A stretch of 64,000 nucleotides of DNA from Comamonadaceae bacterium 2FH (GCA_005503335.1 SCMQ01000013.1:1-64000), one strand, 5' to 3'; positions 1-13,364 are shown, numbered from the stretch's first letter. Notes: a model not told the origin generated them from the sequence alone. Numbers and translations are program-made.

Positions 1-91
1 CTTCCTTCAGACTCGCAGTCGCCCGCGAAACCCTTGCCTTCGGCTAACTCTTCCCCTTGCCGGGCGAGTAGAGGACTTTCACCTCCGAGTG

Positions 92-113
92 GGTGCGCCC
101 TGCCGGGCGCACC
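92..113. repeat. Short perfect hairpin near the left edge
   Basis: A 9-bp perfect inverted repeat (GGTGCGCCC / GGGCGCACC) with a 4-nt loop. It has no following T-run on the plus strand, so it is a weak terminator candidate. It could belong to whatever gene ends left of the window. Positions 1-91 hold no gene I can support. Confidence 0.4.
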
Positions 114-115
114 GC

Positions 116-145
116 AAAGAAAAAATGCCCGCGACGGCGGGCATT
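116..145 (-). terminator. Rho-independent terminator of the Pro/Ala/Thr-repeat gene
   Basis: A 9-bp perfect stem (124-132 with 137-145) and a 4-nt loop. On the minus strand it is followed by a run of five T and further T-rich sequence. It lies 21 bp past the stop codon of the minus-strand gene at 166-462, as expected for its terminator. Confidence 0.75.
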
Positions 146-165
146 TTGACCGAAAGGCCTGGGGC

Positions 166-462
166 TCAGGATTTCTTTGCTTCGGTCTTCGTGGCCTTGG
201 CCTTCTTGGTGCTCTTCTTGGCCTTGGACTTGGTCGGGGCGGCCTTCTTGTCGTCCTTCATGGCGGCTTTGTCGTCGGCCTTGGCGGGAGCGGCGGCCGT
301 CGCCGGGGTGGCCGGGGTGGCGGCCGTGGCCGGAGCGGCAGGCGTCGCTGCCGTCGCAGGCGTTGCCGGGGTGGCGGGCTTGGCCGGCGTCGCCGGTGCC
401 GCCTGAGCGAAGGCGCCCGCGGCGAACAGAGCGGCGATCAAGGCAGCGATGAGCTTGTTCAT
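166..462 (-). CDS. Small exported Pro/Ala/Thr-repeat protein with a lysine-rich tail
   Basis: 98 residues. The first ~20 form a clear Sec signal peptide ([20 protein letters not shown]). The mature part is low complexity: about 45 residues of PAT/PAK/PAA-type repeats, then a basic tail dense in Lys, Ala and Ser. The ATG at 462 was chosen because GAGGA lies a few bases upstream and the signal peptide starts there; the longer upstream reading frame has no family-like content. I do not recognise a defined family. The composition recalls acid-shock or histone-like secreted proteins, but that is only a resemblance. It is a single gene with its own terminator, divergent from icd. Role unknown, likely periplasmic. 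Confidence 0.75.
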   Translation of the reverse strand: MNKLIAALIAALFAAGAFAQAAPATPAKPATPATPATAATPAAPATAATPATPATAAAPAKADDKAAMKDDKKAAPTKSKAKKSTKKAKATKTEAKKS

Positions 463-647
463 TTCAAAAGTCCTCGATAGGTTGGCTTGCGTTCCTTCCA
501 GGGATAGGAAGGCTCCTCCGTAACGGGCCCCGGGAGGCGGCGGTTGACAGGCGTGGCCCGCGGGCTTTGCCGCTAGAATCAAAAAAGAGGTTTCACCGAG
601 CTGCACGCCCGGGGGCCGGCTTTCCCATATCCCGGAGACGTTTTTCC

Positions 648-1901
<1,254 letters not shown>

Positions 1902-1923
1902 GCGCCGCGCGGCGCCAAGCAGG

Positions 1924-1950
1924 AAAGCCCGGCCAGAGCCGGGCTTTTCG
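1924..1950 (+). terminator. Rho-independent terminator after icd
   Basis: A 10-bp perfect stem (1924-1933 with 1938-1947), 4-nt loop, then TTTTCGTTT on the plus strand. It lies 22 bp after the icd stop and between convergent genes, so it may also stop the cold-shock gene, though the minus-strand T-run is weak. Confidence 0.75.
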
Positions 1951-1975
1951 TTTCGGGAGGGGGCGGGCAGGCCGT

Positions 1976-2233
1976 TCAGCCGCCGGCCGGCGGTGCGTCG
2001 GCCGCCAAGGCCGGGCCCGACTCGGTGCCGGCTTCGGCCTGGATGTTGAGCGCCAGCAGGCCCTTGGGACCCTGGCTGGGCTCGAAGCTCACGCGAGCGC
2101 CTTCCTTGAGCGTCTTGAAGCCGTCCATGGAGATGGCCGAGAAGTGGGCAAATGCGTCCGGGCCGCCGCCGTCCGGGGCGATGAAGCCGAAGCCCTTGGC
2201 GTCATTGAACCATTTGACTGTACCGGTTGCCAT
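1976..2233 (-). CDS. Cold-shock domain protein (CspA family)
   Basis: 85 residues. The N-terminal ~65 form one cold-shock (OB-fold) domain with the two RNA-binding motifs: [12 protein letters not shown] (RNP1-type) and an RNP2-like [10 protein letters not shown] short Ala/Pro/Gly-rich tail follows, longer than in CspA of E. coli. Such proteins bind single-stranded RNA and DNA and melt secondary structure. The start MATGTVKWF is the canonical N-terminus, and a GGAG-like site lies upstream on the minus strand. The gene is divergent from clpS, and the intervening 390 bp hold a nested palindromic element. Confidence 0.93.
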   Translation of the reverse strand: MATGTVKWFNDAKGFGFIAPDGGGPDAFAHFSAISMDGFKTLKEGARVSFEPSQGPKGLLALNIQAEAGTESGPALAADAPPAGG

Positions 2234-2303
2234 GCTGGCCCTCCGTTGCTCCATGTCGGGGCAAGTTTGCGGGAAGGGGCGGCGGATTGTCAACACGACC
2301 GCG

Positions 2304-2556
2304 TAGGGCCTGTTAGCGCCATTTCCAGGGAGCGCGTTGCGGATCAAAAAGGCCATGCGCAAGGCGTCGGACCCCGGCGAGGTTTCGCAACGCGGCGCAT
2401 GGCCTTTTTGGCCGCAACCCGAAGGGAACGGGCTGAATCGGGCGCCACTCGTCGTTGCCCGTCTTGCCCGCACGTCAGTGCGGGCTGCGCCATGCGCCTA
2501 GATTGACACCCGATTCAGCCCGTTCGCGCCCCTGGAAATGGCGTTAACAGGCCCTA
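2304..2556. repeat. Nested inverted-repeat element (copy 1) between the csp gene and clpS
   Basis: Fills most of the 390-bp gap 2234-2623. The ends form a ~33-nt inverted repeat (2304-2336 with 2524-2556) with few mismatches. Inside are a perfect 15-bp inverted repeat (2346-2360 with 2395-2409), a perfect 16-bp one (2427-2442 with 2509-2524), a 10-bp one (2394-2403 with 2489-2498, which shares sequence with the first stem and would be an alternative pairing), and a small hairpin near 2466-2485. Core motifs GCAAGGCG, CGCAACGC and CAACCCGAAGGG recur in the element at 9437-9774. I see no ORF of interest in it. It could be a MITE-like mobile element or a structured RNA or DNA element. Confidence 0.8.
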
Positions 2557-2623
2557 GCTTGGAATATAGTGAAAGCATGGCTGATTCACCCTGAAAATAG
2601 GGTGGACAGGCAGGCTCGATAGA

Positions 2624-2995
2624 ATGAATTTGATGGCCACGAATACCCCTCCCAAACCCGCCAAACCGGTCCAGCCCGCGCGTCCGGCGGAGGACGACAG
2701 CGGTTCGGTGGTGCTGGAGCGCGTACCCAAAAAGGTCAAGCCGCCCCAGATGTACCAGGTGGTGATGCTCAACGACGACTACACGCCCATGGAGTTCGTG
2801 GTGGTCGTGATCCAGGAGTTCTTCAACAAGGACCGGGAGACCGCCACGCAGATCATGCTCAAGATCCACCTGGACGGCAAAGGCGTCTGCGGCGTCTATT
2901 CGCGCGACGTGGCGGCGACCAAGGTCGATCAGGTGATGGAGGCGGCCCGCCACGCCGGGCATCCGCTGCAATGCGTCAGCGAGCCTGTTGAATAA
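2624..2995 (+). CDS. clpS: ATP-dependent Clp protease adaptor ClpS
   Basis: 123 residues (114-120 usual for the family). ClpS delivers N-end-rule substrates to ClpAP in the cytoplasm. After a Pro/Lys-rich flexible N-terminus of about 40 residues comes the core, with [16 protein letters not shown], the segment that makes the substrate pocket (Asn-Asp-Asp), then the helical region ending near CVSEP. A second ATG at 2633 (MATNTPP) is an equally possible start. AGGCAGG upstream of 2624 slightly favours the longer form. clpA follows after 59 bp, the usual clpS-clpA arrangement. Confidence 0.95.
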   Translation: MNLMATNTPPKPAKPVQPARPAEDDSGSVVLERVPKKVKPPQMYQVVMLNDDYTPMEFVVVVIQEFFNKDRETATQIMLKIHLDGKGVCGVYSRDVAATKVDQVMEAARHAGHPLQCVSEPVE

Positions 2996-3054
2996 GCCGG
3001 AACACCCCTGACATACGGGTACAGATATCTCTCAGCAAGGCAAAAGGAAATCAC

Positions 3055-5370
<2,316 letters not shown>

Positions 5371-5410
5371 AGAGGCGCGGCGGCTTGCCGCCGCTCTGCG
5401 CCGCTACCGG

Positions 5411-5439
5411 GGCCGACAGCGCTGCTGCCGGCCTTTTTT
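5411..5439 (+). terminator. Rho-independent terminator after clpA
   Basis: A 10-bp stem with one mismatch (5411-5420 with 5424-5433), 3-nt loop and six T. It sits between convergent clpA and fabI. Confidence 0.7.
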
Positions 5440-5447
5440 CTTGGCGG

Positions 5448-6257
5448 TCAGGCGATGGACTCGCTGTCGCGGCTGATGCCCGCGGTCTGGCTGAAGCCGC
5501 CGTCCACATAGGTGATCTCGGCCGAGACGCCGGCCGCAAGGTCCGACAGCAGGAAGGCGGCGACGTTGCCCACGTCCTCGATGGTCACGTTGCGGCGGAT
5601 CGGCGCCGCGTCGGCCACCATGTTCAGCAGCTTGCCGAAGTCCTTGATGCCGCTGGCCGCCAGGGTCTTGATCGGGCCCGCGCTAATGCCGTTGACGCGC
5701 ATGCCCTTGGGGCCCAGCGCCTCGGCCAGGTAGCGCACGCTGGCTTCCAGGCTGGCCTTGGCCAGGCCCATGGTGTTGTAGTTGGGCACGGTGCGCAGCG
5801 CGCCCAGGTAGGTCAGCGTCAGCAGGGCCGACTTGTCGTTGAGGTAGGGCAGGGCCGCCTTGGCCATGGCGGGGAAGCTGTAGGCGCTGATGTCATGGGC
5901 GATGCGGAAGGCCTCGCGCGACAGACCCTCGAGGAAGTCGCCGGCGATGGCCTCGCGCGGCGCGAAGCCTATGCTGTGCACGAAGCCGTCGAATTTGGGC
6001 CAGACCTGGGACAGGTCGGTGAACAGCTTGGCGATCTGCTCGTCGCTGCCCACGTCGCAGTCGAACACGAGCTGAGAGCCGAAATCGGCGGCGAACTCGG
6101 TGATGCGGTCCTTGAAGCGCTCGCCCACGTAGCTGAAGGCGAGTTCGGCACCCTGGTTGTGGCAGGCGCGCGCGATGCCGTAGGCGATGGAACGATTGGA
6201 CAGCACGCCGGTGATCAGCAGTTTCTTGCCGGCGAGGAAGCCTGTTTTTTGGGTCAT
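5448..6257 (-). CDS. fabI: Enoyl-[acyl-carrier-protein] reductase, FabI type
   Basis: 269 residues, the normal length. It catalyses the last reduction of each type II fatty-acid elongation cycle with NAD(P)H. This is an SDR fold: the cofactor loop appears as [16 protein letters not shown] near residue 14, a VHSIGF strand follows, and the catalytic Tyr-x6-Lys signature is [12 protein letters not shown]. The C-terminal [23 protein letters not shown] is typical. The ATG at 6257 gives the standard [12 protein letters not shown] start. The gene is divergent from the yejA-like gene with only 39 bp between start codons, so the promoters must overlap. Confidence 0.96.
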   Translation of the reverse strand: MTQKTGFLAGKKLLITGVLSNRSIAYGIARACHNQGAELAFSYVGERFKDRITEFAADFGSQLVFDCDVGSDEQIAKLFTDLSQVWPKFDGFVHSIGFAPREAIAGDFLEGLSREAFRIAHDISAYSFPAMAKAALPYLNDKSALLTLTYLGALRTVPNYNTMGLAKASLEASVRYLAEALGPKGMRVNGISAGPIKTLAASGIKDFGKLLNMVADAAPIRRNVTIEDVGNVAAFLLSDLAAGVSAEITYVDGGFSQTAGISRDSESIA

Positions 6258-6296
6258 GAAGTCGGACTCCGGGGAAAATCTGGGCAGAATTGTCGC

Positions 6297-8138
6297 ATGC
6301 GAGGTTTGCTGTGCTGTTTGCTGCTCCTGCCCTGCCTGTCCATGCCCGCCCTGGCCGCGCATGCCTATGCCCAGTTCGGCGACGTCAAGTACCCGCCCGG
6401 CTTCGCGCATTTCGACTACGTGAACCCGGCCGCCCCCAAGGGCGGCGAGATCTCCCTGGTGCCGCCCACGCGGCTGTCGAACTTCGACAAGTACAACCCG
6501 TTCACGCTCAAGGGCAGCGCGCCGCCGGGCCTGGCGGGCCTGGTGTTCGAGACCCTGCTGACCGGCACCTTCGACGAGCCGACCACGGCCTACGGCCTGC
6601 TCGCCGAGGACGTGGCCGTGGCGCCCGACCGGCTGTCGGTGGTGTTTCGCCTGCACCCGGCTGCGCGCTTTCACAACGGCGAGCCGGTGCTGGCGGCCGA
6701 CGTCAAGCACAGCTTCGACCGGCTCACGAGCAAGGAGGCGGCGCCGCAGTTCCGCACCATTTTCGGTGAGGTCAAGGGCGCCACCGTGCTGGATGCGCGC
6801 ACGGTGCGCTTCGATTTCAAGCGCGTCAACGCCGAGCTGCCGTTGATCGTCGGCGGTCTGCCGGTGTTCAGCCGCCATTGGGGCATGGAAAACGGCAAGC
6901 CCAAGCCGCTGGACCAGATCGTCACGGACCTGCCGATAGGCAGCGGCCCCTACCGCATAGCCAAGGTCAATTTCGGCAAGGACATCAGCTACCAGCGCGA
7001 CCCGGATTACTGGGCGCGGGACCTCAACGTGCGGCGCGGCCTCTACAACTTCGACCGCATCACCTACAAGATCTACAAGGACAACACGGCCCAGCTCGAG
7101 GCCTTCAAGGCCGGCGAGTTCGACTACATCCAGGCCTTCATCGCGCGCGAATGGGCGCGCGCCTACACCGGGCGAGCCTTCGAGCGCGGCGAGCTGATCA
7201 AGCAGGAACTCGCGCACGGCAACGCGGGCGACTTCCAGGGCTTCCAGTTCAACCTGCGGCGCGACAAGTTCAAGGACCGGCGGGTGCGCGAGGCGATTGG
7301 CTTGGCGATGGACTTCGAGTGGCTCAACCGCCAGCTGTTCTACAACGCCTACACCCGGGTGCGCGGCTATTTCGTCGCCAGCGACTTCGAGGCCAAGGGC
7401 CTGCCGGGGGCCGACGAACTCGCGCTGCTGGAGCCGCTGCGCAGCCAGCTGCCGGCGGCCTTGTTCACCCAGCCGGTACCGCTGCCGCCGGTGACCCGCC
7501 TGGAACCGGACTCTGGCCAGACCCTGCGCGACCACCTGCGCCGCGCGCGCCAGTTGCTGGCCGAGGCCGGCTGGACCTATCGCGACGGCGCGCTGCGCAA
7601 CGCGCGTGGCGAGCCCTTCACGATCGAGTTTCTCGACAACTCCGGCTCCATGGGCCGGGTGGTCACGCCCTTCGCAAAAAACCTCGAGAAGCTCGGCATC
7701 GCCGTGAACTACAAGGTGATCGACTTCGCCATCCTGCAAAAGCGCATGGACGTGTTCGACTTCGAGGTGGTCAGCAACCGCACCGTGGGCAGCGAGGCGC
7801 CGGGCACCGAGCTGCTCGAGCGCTTCGGCTCGCGCGCGGCCGACACCGAGGGCTCGGCCAACATCATGGGCGTCAAGGACCCGGCGGTGGACGCGCTGCT
7901 CGACGGCATCATCTCCGCGCGCACCCGGCCCGAGCTCGTGGCCGGCGTGCGCGCGCTCGACCGTGTGCTGCGCTTCGGCCATTACGTGGTGCCGCACTGG
8001 TATGGCGGCGTGCACCGCGTGGCCTGGCGCGCCGGCCGCTTCGAGCGGCCCGACGTGACGCCGCGCTACTACCAGCCCGAGGTCTGGATCACCAGCACCT
8101 GGTGGGCCAGCGAGGCCAACCGCAAAGGAATGAAATGA
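6297..8138 (+). CDS. Peptide ABC transporter periplasmic binding protein, YejA-like (SBP family 5)
   Basis: 613 residues (E. coli YejA is ~604). It starts with a signal peptide ([20 protein letters not shown]) and is periplasmic. [20 protein letters not shown] followed by PKGG is characteristic of YejA-type oligopeptide binders, and the body has the SBP_bac_5 signature around residues 100-130 ([19 protein letters not shown]). By family, the system imports peptides such as microcin C-like compounds, but the true substrate cannot be told from sequence. It is the first gene of a transporter cluster with two permeases and a double ATPase downstream. The ATG at 6297 begins the signal peptide; the longer reading frame upstream overlaps fabI and is spurious. 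Confidence 0.9.
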   Translation: MRGLLCCLLLLPCLSMPALAAHAYAQFGDVKYPPGFAHFDYVNPAAPKGGEISLVPPTRLSNFDKYNPFTLKGSAPPGLAGLVFETLLTGTFDEPTTAYGLLAEDVAVAPDRLSVVFRLHPAARFHNGEPVLAADVKHSFDRLTSKEAAPQFRTIFGEVKGATVLDARTVRFDFKRVNAELPLIVGGLPVFSRHWGMENGKPKPLDQIVTDLPIGSGPYRIAKVNFGKDISYQRDPDYWARDLNVRRGLYNFDRITYKIYKDNTAQLEAFKAGEFDYIQAFIAREWARAYTGRAFERGELIKQELAHGNAGDFQGFQFNLRRDKFKDRRVREAIGLAMDFEWLNRQLFYNAYTRVRGYFVASDFEAKGLPGADELALLEPLRSQLPAALFTQPVPLPPVTRLEPDSGQTLRDHLRRARQLLAEAGWTYRDGALRNARGEPFTIEFLDNSGSMGRVVTPFAKNLEKLGIAVNYKVIDFAILQKRMDVFDFEVVSNRTVGSEAPGTELLERFGSRAADTEGSANIMGVKDPAVDALLDGIISARTRPELVAGVRALDRVLRFGHYVVPHWYGGVHRVAWRAGRFERPDVTPRYYQPEVWITSTWWASEANRKGMK

Positions 8139-8316
8139 AGAGCCCCCACGCTCGTCACTTCGTGTATTCGCTGGGCTCGCGCAACGTCCGTGCGCGAAGC
8201 TGTACAGTGCAGCGAGCCCATGCCGGGCCTGCGCTATGCACGTTCCGAGGCATGACGCTTCGGCCCGGCCCCGAGGGGGCCTCAGCCTCCTTGAGGCGGC
8301 TCGGCGGAGGCTGACC
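8139..8316. repeat. Palindrome-rich spacer between the yejA- and yejB-like genes
   Basis: 178 bp with no gene. It carries a 9-bp perfect inverted repeat (8172-8180 with 8212-8220) enclosing smaller complementary segments, and a GCCTCA...TGAGGC hairpin near 8278-8298 next to a CCCCGAGGGGG palindrome. The last bases supply a CGGAGG ribosome site for the next gene. Such palindromes within an operon can protect mRNA or set the binding protein to permease ratio; that role is inferred. Confidence 0.6.
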
Positions 8317-9351
8317 ATGCTCGCCTACATCGCGCGCCGCCTGCTGCTGATGGTGCCCACGCTGCTGGGCGTGCTGCTCATGACCTTCGTGGTGATCCAG
8401 TTCGTGCCGGGCGGGCCGGTCGAGCAGATGGTGGCCCAACTGCAAGGGCGCGACACGGGCGGCGAGGGCGCGGCCGCGGGCGGCGCCGGCTACCGCGGCC
8501 GCCAGGGCGTGGACGCGGCGCGCATTGCCGAGATCCGGGCCCTGTACGGCTTCGACAAGCCGGCCCACGAGCGCTTCTGGCAAATGCTGGGGCAGTTCGC
8601 GCGCTTCGACCTGGGCAAGAGCTTCTTCTACCCCAAGGACGTCTGGACCCTGGTCAAGGAAAAAATGCCGGTCTCGATCAGCCTGGGGCTGTGGACCTTC
8701 TTCCTCAGCTACCTGATCTCGGTGCCGCTGGGCATCGCCAAGGCGGTGCGCGCGGGCAGCCGCTTCGACACGCTGAGCAGCCTGGTGGTGCTGGTCGGCT
8801 ATGCGATTCCGGGCTTCGTGCTCGGCGTGGCCCTGCTGGTGATCTTCGGCGGGCAGTTGCAATGGTTCCCGCTGCGCGGCCTGACCTCCAGCCATTGGGA
8901 CAGCCTGGGCTGGGGCGCCAAGGTCGTGGATTACCTCTGGCACATCACGCTGCCGGTCACGGCCAGCGTGCTGGGTGCCTTCGCCGTCACCACCATGCTG
9001 ACCAAGAACGCCTTCCTGGAGGAGATCCGCAAGCAGTACGTGCTGACGGCGCGCGCCAAGGGCCTGAGCGAGCGCCGCGTGCTCTGGAAGCATGTGATGC
9101 GCAACGCGCTGATTCCCCTGGTGACCGGCTTTCCGGCCGCCTTCATCGGCGCCTTCTTCACGGGCTCGCTGCTGATAGAGACCCTGTTCTCGCTCGACGG
9201 CCTGGGCCTGCTGAGCTATGAGTCGGTGATCCGGCGCGACTACCCCGTGGTGCTGGGCACGCTGTACCTGTTCACGCTGATCGGCCTGGTGACCAAGCTG
9301 ATCTCGGACCTCTGCTATGTCTGGGTGGATCCACGTGTCAAATTCGACTGA
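8317..9351 (+). CDS. Peptide ABC transporter permease, YejB-like
   Basis: 344 residues (E. coli YejB is 364). An inner-membrane permease with an N-terminal transmembrane helix ([21 protein letters not shown]), a periplasmic loop to ~120, then five more membrane segments of the BPD_transp_1 domain. The coupling-helix EAA region is visible ([26 protein letters not shown]). A Gly/Ala-rich insert near residues 48-66 ([14 protein letters not shown]) is low complexity. The ATG at 8317 follows CGGAGG; in-frame codons upstream translate the repeat spacer. It pairs with the YejE-like permease, but 636 bp of palindromic DNA separate the two genes. Confidence 0.9.
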   Translation: MLAYIARRLLLMVPTLLGVLLMTFVVIQFVPGGPVEQMVAQLQGRDTGGEGAAAGGAGYRGRQGVDAARIAEIRALYGFDKPAHERFWQMLGQFARFDLGKSFFYPKDVWTLVKEKMPVSISLGLWTFFLSYLISVPLGIAKAVRAGSRFDTLSSLVVLVGYAIPGFVLGVALLVIFGGQLQWFPLRGLTSSHWDSLGWGAKVVDYLWHITLPVTASVLGAFAVTTMLTKNAFLEEIRKQYVLTARAKGLSERRVLWKHVMRNALIPLVTGFPAAFIGAFFTGSLLIETLFSLDGLGLLSYESVIRRDYPVVLGTLYLFTLIGLVTKLISDLCYVWVDPRVKFD

Positions 9352-9379
9352 GCGCTTGTTTTTTCGGCCGGTACCTCGC

Positions 9380-9808
9380 GCCCGAGGACGCGGGGTGAAG
9401 GCTGCGCTCATGTCCCCCGACCAGGGCTGCGCCCATAGAGCCTGTTCACGGTCTGTATGGGGCCGCGCAGGTGCCTTTTCGATATGGGATGCAAGGCGCG
9501 ATGCGCTGCCAATAGCCGAGCTATTGGCAAGCATCGCAACGCCGCAGACCGCCCGAAAAGACACCTGCCCTTCGGGTTGGGACGCCGCAAACGCGGTCGC
9601 GTTTGCGCCCTCCCTTGGGGCCGAAGCGCCCGGCGCACAGCCGACCGGCTGTGCGAGCGGGCGATTTGCCCACCAATCCCCTTGCATGGGCATCAGCCCA
9701 TGCGGCAGGTCTTGGCGGTCAACTCATCCCGATTGCGTCCCAACGCGACCCCATACAGACCGTGACCAGGCTCTTACTTCGCTTCGCCTTCACCCCGCAT
9801 CCTCGGGC
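9380..9808. repeat. Outer inverted repeat enclosing the second nested element
   Basis: Arms 9380-9402 and 9786-9808 are 23 nt each and complementary except for one position. They enclose the nested element at 9437-9774. The arms may be part of a larger composite repeat or a palindrome split by insertion of the inner element. Confidence 0.7.
9437..9774. repeat. Nested inverted-repeat element (copy 2) inside the yej operon
   Basis: The ends form a 31-nt inverted repeat with two mismatches (9437-9467 with 9744-9774). Internal pairings: 9468-9481 with 9554-9567 (one mismatch), a hairpin 9499-9515 / 9521-9536, a perfect 10-bp hairpin near 9587-9608, GTTGGGACGC near 9576 with GCGTCCCAAC near 9735, and two small hairpins near 9631-9650 and 9683-9702. 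GCAAGGCG, CGCAACGC and CAACCCGAAGGG (the last reverse-complemented) are shared with copy 1, while the arms differ. There is no credible ORF. Confidence 0.8.
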
Positions 9809-9855
9809 AACCGACTCGCAGGCGCGCCGACGGTGGTGCGCCAGCGTTTCGTCCG

Positions 9856-9955
9856 CTCGGGGAGGCCCGGTGGCCTGCAGAGCGAGGTCAAGGAGGAGGG
9901 CTGGCGCAGCCAGCCCGGGGGACACGAGCGGCACAGGCCACCGGGCCTCCCCGAG
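9856..9955. repeat. Perfect 22-bp palindrome ahead of the YejE-like gene
   Basis: Arms 9856-9877 and 9934-9955 are perfectly complementary over 22 nt. The loop carries its own 8-bp hairpin (9898-9905 with 9909-9916). It ends 32 bp before the yejE-like start codon, so in mRNA it would be a very stable structure just upstream of translation initiation. With the repeats at 9380-9808 it fills the 636-bp gap 9352-9987. Confidence 0.75.
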
Positions 9956-9987
9956 CCCGCGGGGTCGATGTTTGGAAGTCTGCCTGC

Positions 9988-11021
9988 ATGAGCACCGTTG
10001 TGTCCCTGTCTCCCAGCCAACGCGCCTGGCTGCGCTTCAAGCGCAACCGCATGGGCTTTTGGAGCCTGGTGCTGTTCGGCGCCCTGTTCCTGCTGAGCCT
10101 GGGCGCCGAGCTGATCTCCAACGACAAGCCGCTGCTGGCGCGCTACGAAGGGCGCTGGTATGCCCCCATCGTGCAGAGCCTGCCCGAGACCAGCTTCGGC
10201 GGGGACTTCGAGACCCCCACGGATTTCCTGGACCCCTTCATCCAGCAGCAGTTCGCCAAGCCCGGCAACTTCGCGCTGTACCCGCCCAACCCCTACCACC
10301 ACAGCACCATCAACTACTTCGCCCGCGAGCCGAACCCGGCGCCGCCCTCGGCCGACAACTGGCTGGGCACCGACGACCGCGGGCGCGACGTGGCGGCGCG
10401 CCTGCTCTACGGTTTTCGCATCTCGGTGCTGTTCGCACTCGCGCTCACGGTGATCGGCGTGCTGCTGGGCGTGCTCACGGGCGCGGTCCAGGGGTTTTAC
10501 GGCGGCAGGACCGACCTGGCTTTCCAGCGCTTCATCGAGATATGGGGCTCCATGCCCGAGCTCTACCTGCTGATCATCTTCGCCGCCGTGTTCGAACCCA
10601 GCGTGGGCCTGCTGCTGGTACTGCTGAGCCTGTTCGGCTGGATGGGCCTGTCCGACTATGTGCGCGCCGAGTTCCTGCGCAACCGCCAGCTCGACTACGT
10701 GCGCGCGGCGCGCGCCCTGGGCCTGAGCAACGGCCAGATCATCTGGCGCCATGTGCTGCCCAACAGCCTCACGCCGGTGGTGACCTTCCTGCCGTTTCGC
10801 ATGAGCGCGGCCATCCTGGCGCTGACCTCGCTGGACTTCTTGGGCCTGGGCGTGCCGCCCGGCACGCCATCGCTGGGCGAGCTGCTGGCACAGGGCAAGA
10901 ACAACATCGACGCCTGGTGGATATCGCTGTCCACCTTCGGTGTGCTGGTGCTCACGCTGCTGCTGCTGACCTTCATGGGCGACGCGCTGCGCGACGCGCT
11001 GGACCCGCGAAAGGCGCCGCA

Positions 11022-11025
<4 letters not shown>
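9988..11025 (+). CDS. Peptide ABC transporter permease, YejE-like
   Basis: 345 residues, as E. coli YejE (341). N-terminal membrane helix near 25-45, a long periplasmic stretch to ~130 holding GTDDRGRDV (the usual motif ahead of the permease core of OppC/DppC-type proteins), then five membrane segments. The EAA loop is RAARALGLSNGQIIWRHVLPNSLTPVV, and the C-terminus has LDPRK. It forms the membrane channel with the YejB-like protein. Its stop overlaps the start of the ATPase gene (ATGA), so those two are translationally coupled, unlike the upstream junction. Confidence 0.92.
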
Positions 11026-12620
<1,595 letters not shown>

Positions 12621-12681
12621 AAGCGGGCCCGGCAGAGGGCAACATCCTTAGGAATCAAGCTGCTTTTGCCGAGTTTTGCAT

Positions 12682-12687
12682 TACAAT
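12682..12687 (+). promoter_or_regulatory. Candidate -10 element (TACAAT) for the rimP-nusA-infB operon
   Basis: TACAAT lies in AT-richer sequence 98 bp before the rimP GTG. No convincing -35 box is visible 16-18 bp upstream, so this is tentative. If used, transcription would start near 12694 and run at once into the hairpin at 12703. Confidence 0.35.
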
Positions 12688-12702
12688 GCTAGCTTCACGA
12701 CC

Positions 12703-12734
12703 AAACGGGCGGGTAATCACCGCCCGTTTTTTTT
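12703..12734 (+). terminator. Intrinsic terminator in the rimP-nusA leader
   Basis: A 10-bp perfect stem (12703-12712 with 12720-12729), 7-nt loop and eight consecutive T. It is 82 bp past the YejF-like stop and 46 bp before rimP. It could simply end the yej operon, or act as a leader attenuator if the TACAAT at 12682 is the promoter. Confidence 0.8.
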
Positions 12735-12779
12735 GGTCGATCGGCTCACATCTATTTTCAAGACTGAGACAGAAACTGC

Positions 12780-13364
12780 GTGGCGCTACAGCAAATCGTT
12801 GAAGAAACCGTGTCCGGACTGGGCTACGACCTGGTGGAGATCGAACGCTCCGCCGGTGGCTTGCTGCGCATCACGATCGATTTGCCCTGGGATCCGGATG
12901 CGTCCGGCGAGCGCTTCGTGACGGTGGAGGACTGCGAGAAGGTCACCCGCCAACTCCAATTCGCGCTTGAGGTCGACGGGGCCGACTACCGCCGGCTGGA
13001 GGTTTCCTCGCCCGGTATCGACCGCCCGCTGCGCCACGAGAAGGATTTCGAGCGCTTCGTCGGCTCGCTGGTCGACATCACGCTCAAGGCGCCCATGGGC
13101 GCGGCCGCGGCTGGCCAGGTCAGCGCCAACCGCAAGAAATTTCGCGGCACGCTCGAGCGCACCCCGCAGGCCGATGGGGCGGGCTGGCAGATCGTCTGGA
13201 GCGACGAACCTGCGGTCAAGCCGGGCCAGCGTGTGAGCAAGAAGAAGGCGCCGGCACCGCTGCAGGCGCTGGGTTTCACGCTCGATGAGCTGCGCGAGGC
13301 ACGCCTCGCGCCAGTGGTGGATTTCAAGGGGCGCAGGCCCAAGGATGCGCCACCCCAGGCCTGA
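12780..13364 (+). CDS. rimP: Ribosome maturation factor RimP
   Basis: 194 residues; longer than E. coli RimP (~150) because of an Ala/Lys-rich insertion near residues 105-160. It acts in 30S subunit maturation in the cytoplasm. The N-terminal domain has [21 protein letters not shown], then [13 protein letters not shown] and the signature [12 protein letters not shown]. The start is a GTG; the next residues ([10 protein letters not shown]) fit the family N-terminus. It is first in the rimP-nusA-infB-rbfA-truB cluster, which is conserved widely. No tRNA gene precedes it, unlike the E. coli metY operon. Confidence 0.93.
   Translation: MALQQIVEETVSGLGYDLVEIERSAGGLLRITIDLPWDPDASGERFVTVEDCEKVTRQLQFALEVDGADYRRLEVSSPGIDRPLRHEKDFERFVGSLVDITLKAPMGAAAAGQVSANRKKFRGTLERTPQADGAGWQIVWSDEPAVKPGQRVSKKKAPAPLQALGFTLDELREARLAPVVDFKGRRPKDAPPQA

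Noticed and set aside
280-410. Short repeated units resembling a tandem-repeat or CRISPR-like array
   Set aside because: The repeats are codon-level GCC/GGC/GTC variations within the coding sequence and have no spacer-repeat periodicity.
34-480. Plus-strand frames with Gly/Arg-rich repeats
   Set aside because: They are reverse readings of the Pro/Ala/Thr repeats of the minus-strand gene at 166-462, which has a signal peptide, ribosome site and terminator.
544-579. TTGACA and TAGAAT as an icd promoter pair
   Set aside because: The spacer is 24 bp, too long for a sigma-70 promoter; TAGAAT may still be a -10 with a poor -35.
9352-9987. Frames covering the yejB-yejE gap as a possible extra gene
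   Set aside because: The frames consist of palindromic repeat sequence, have no ribosome site or family resemblance, and the ~1000-residue frame is simply the ATPase frame read upstream.
12621-12779. Possible initiator tRNA (metY) upstream of rimP, as in E. coli
   Set aside because: No cloverleaf-forming sequence or T-loop motif is present; the gap holds only the -10-like box and the terminator.
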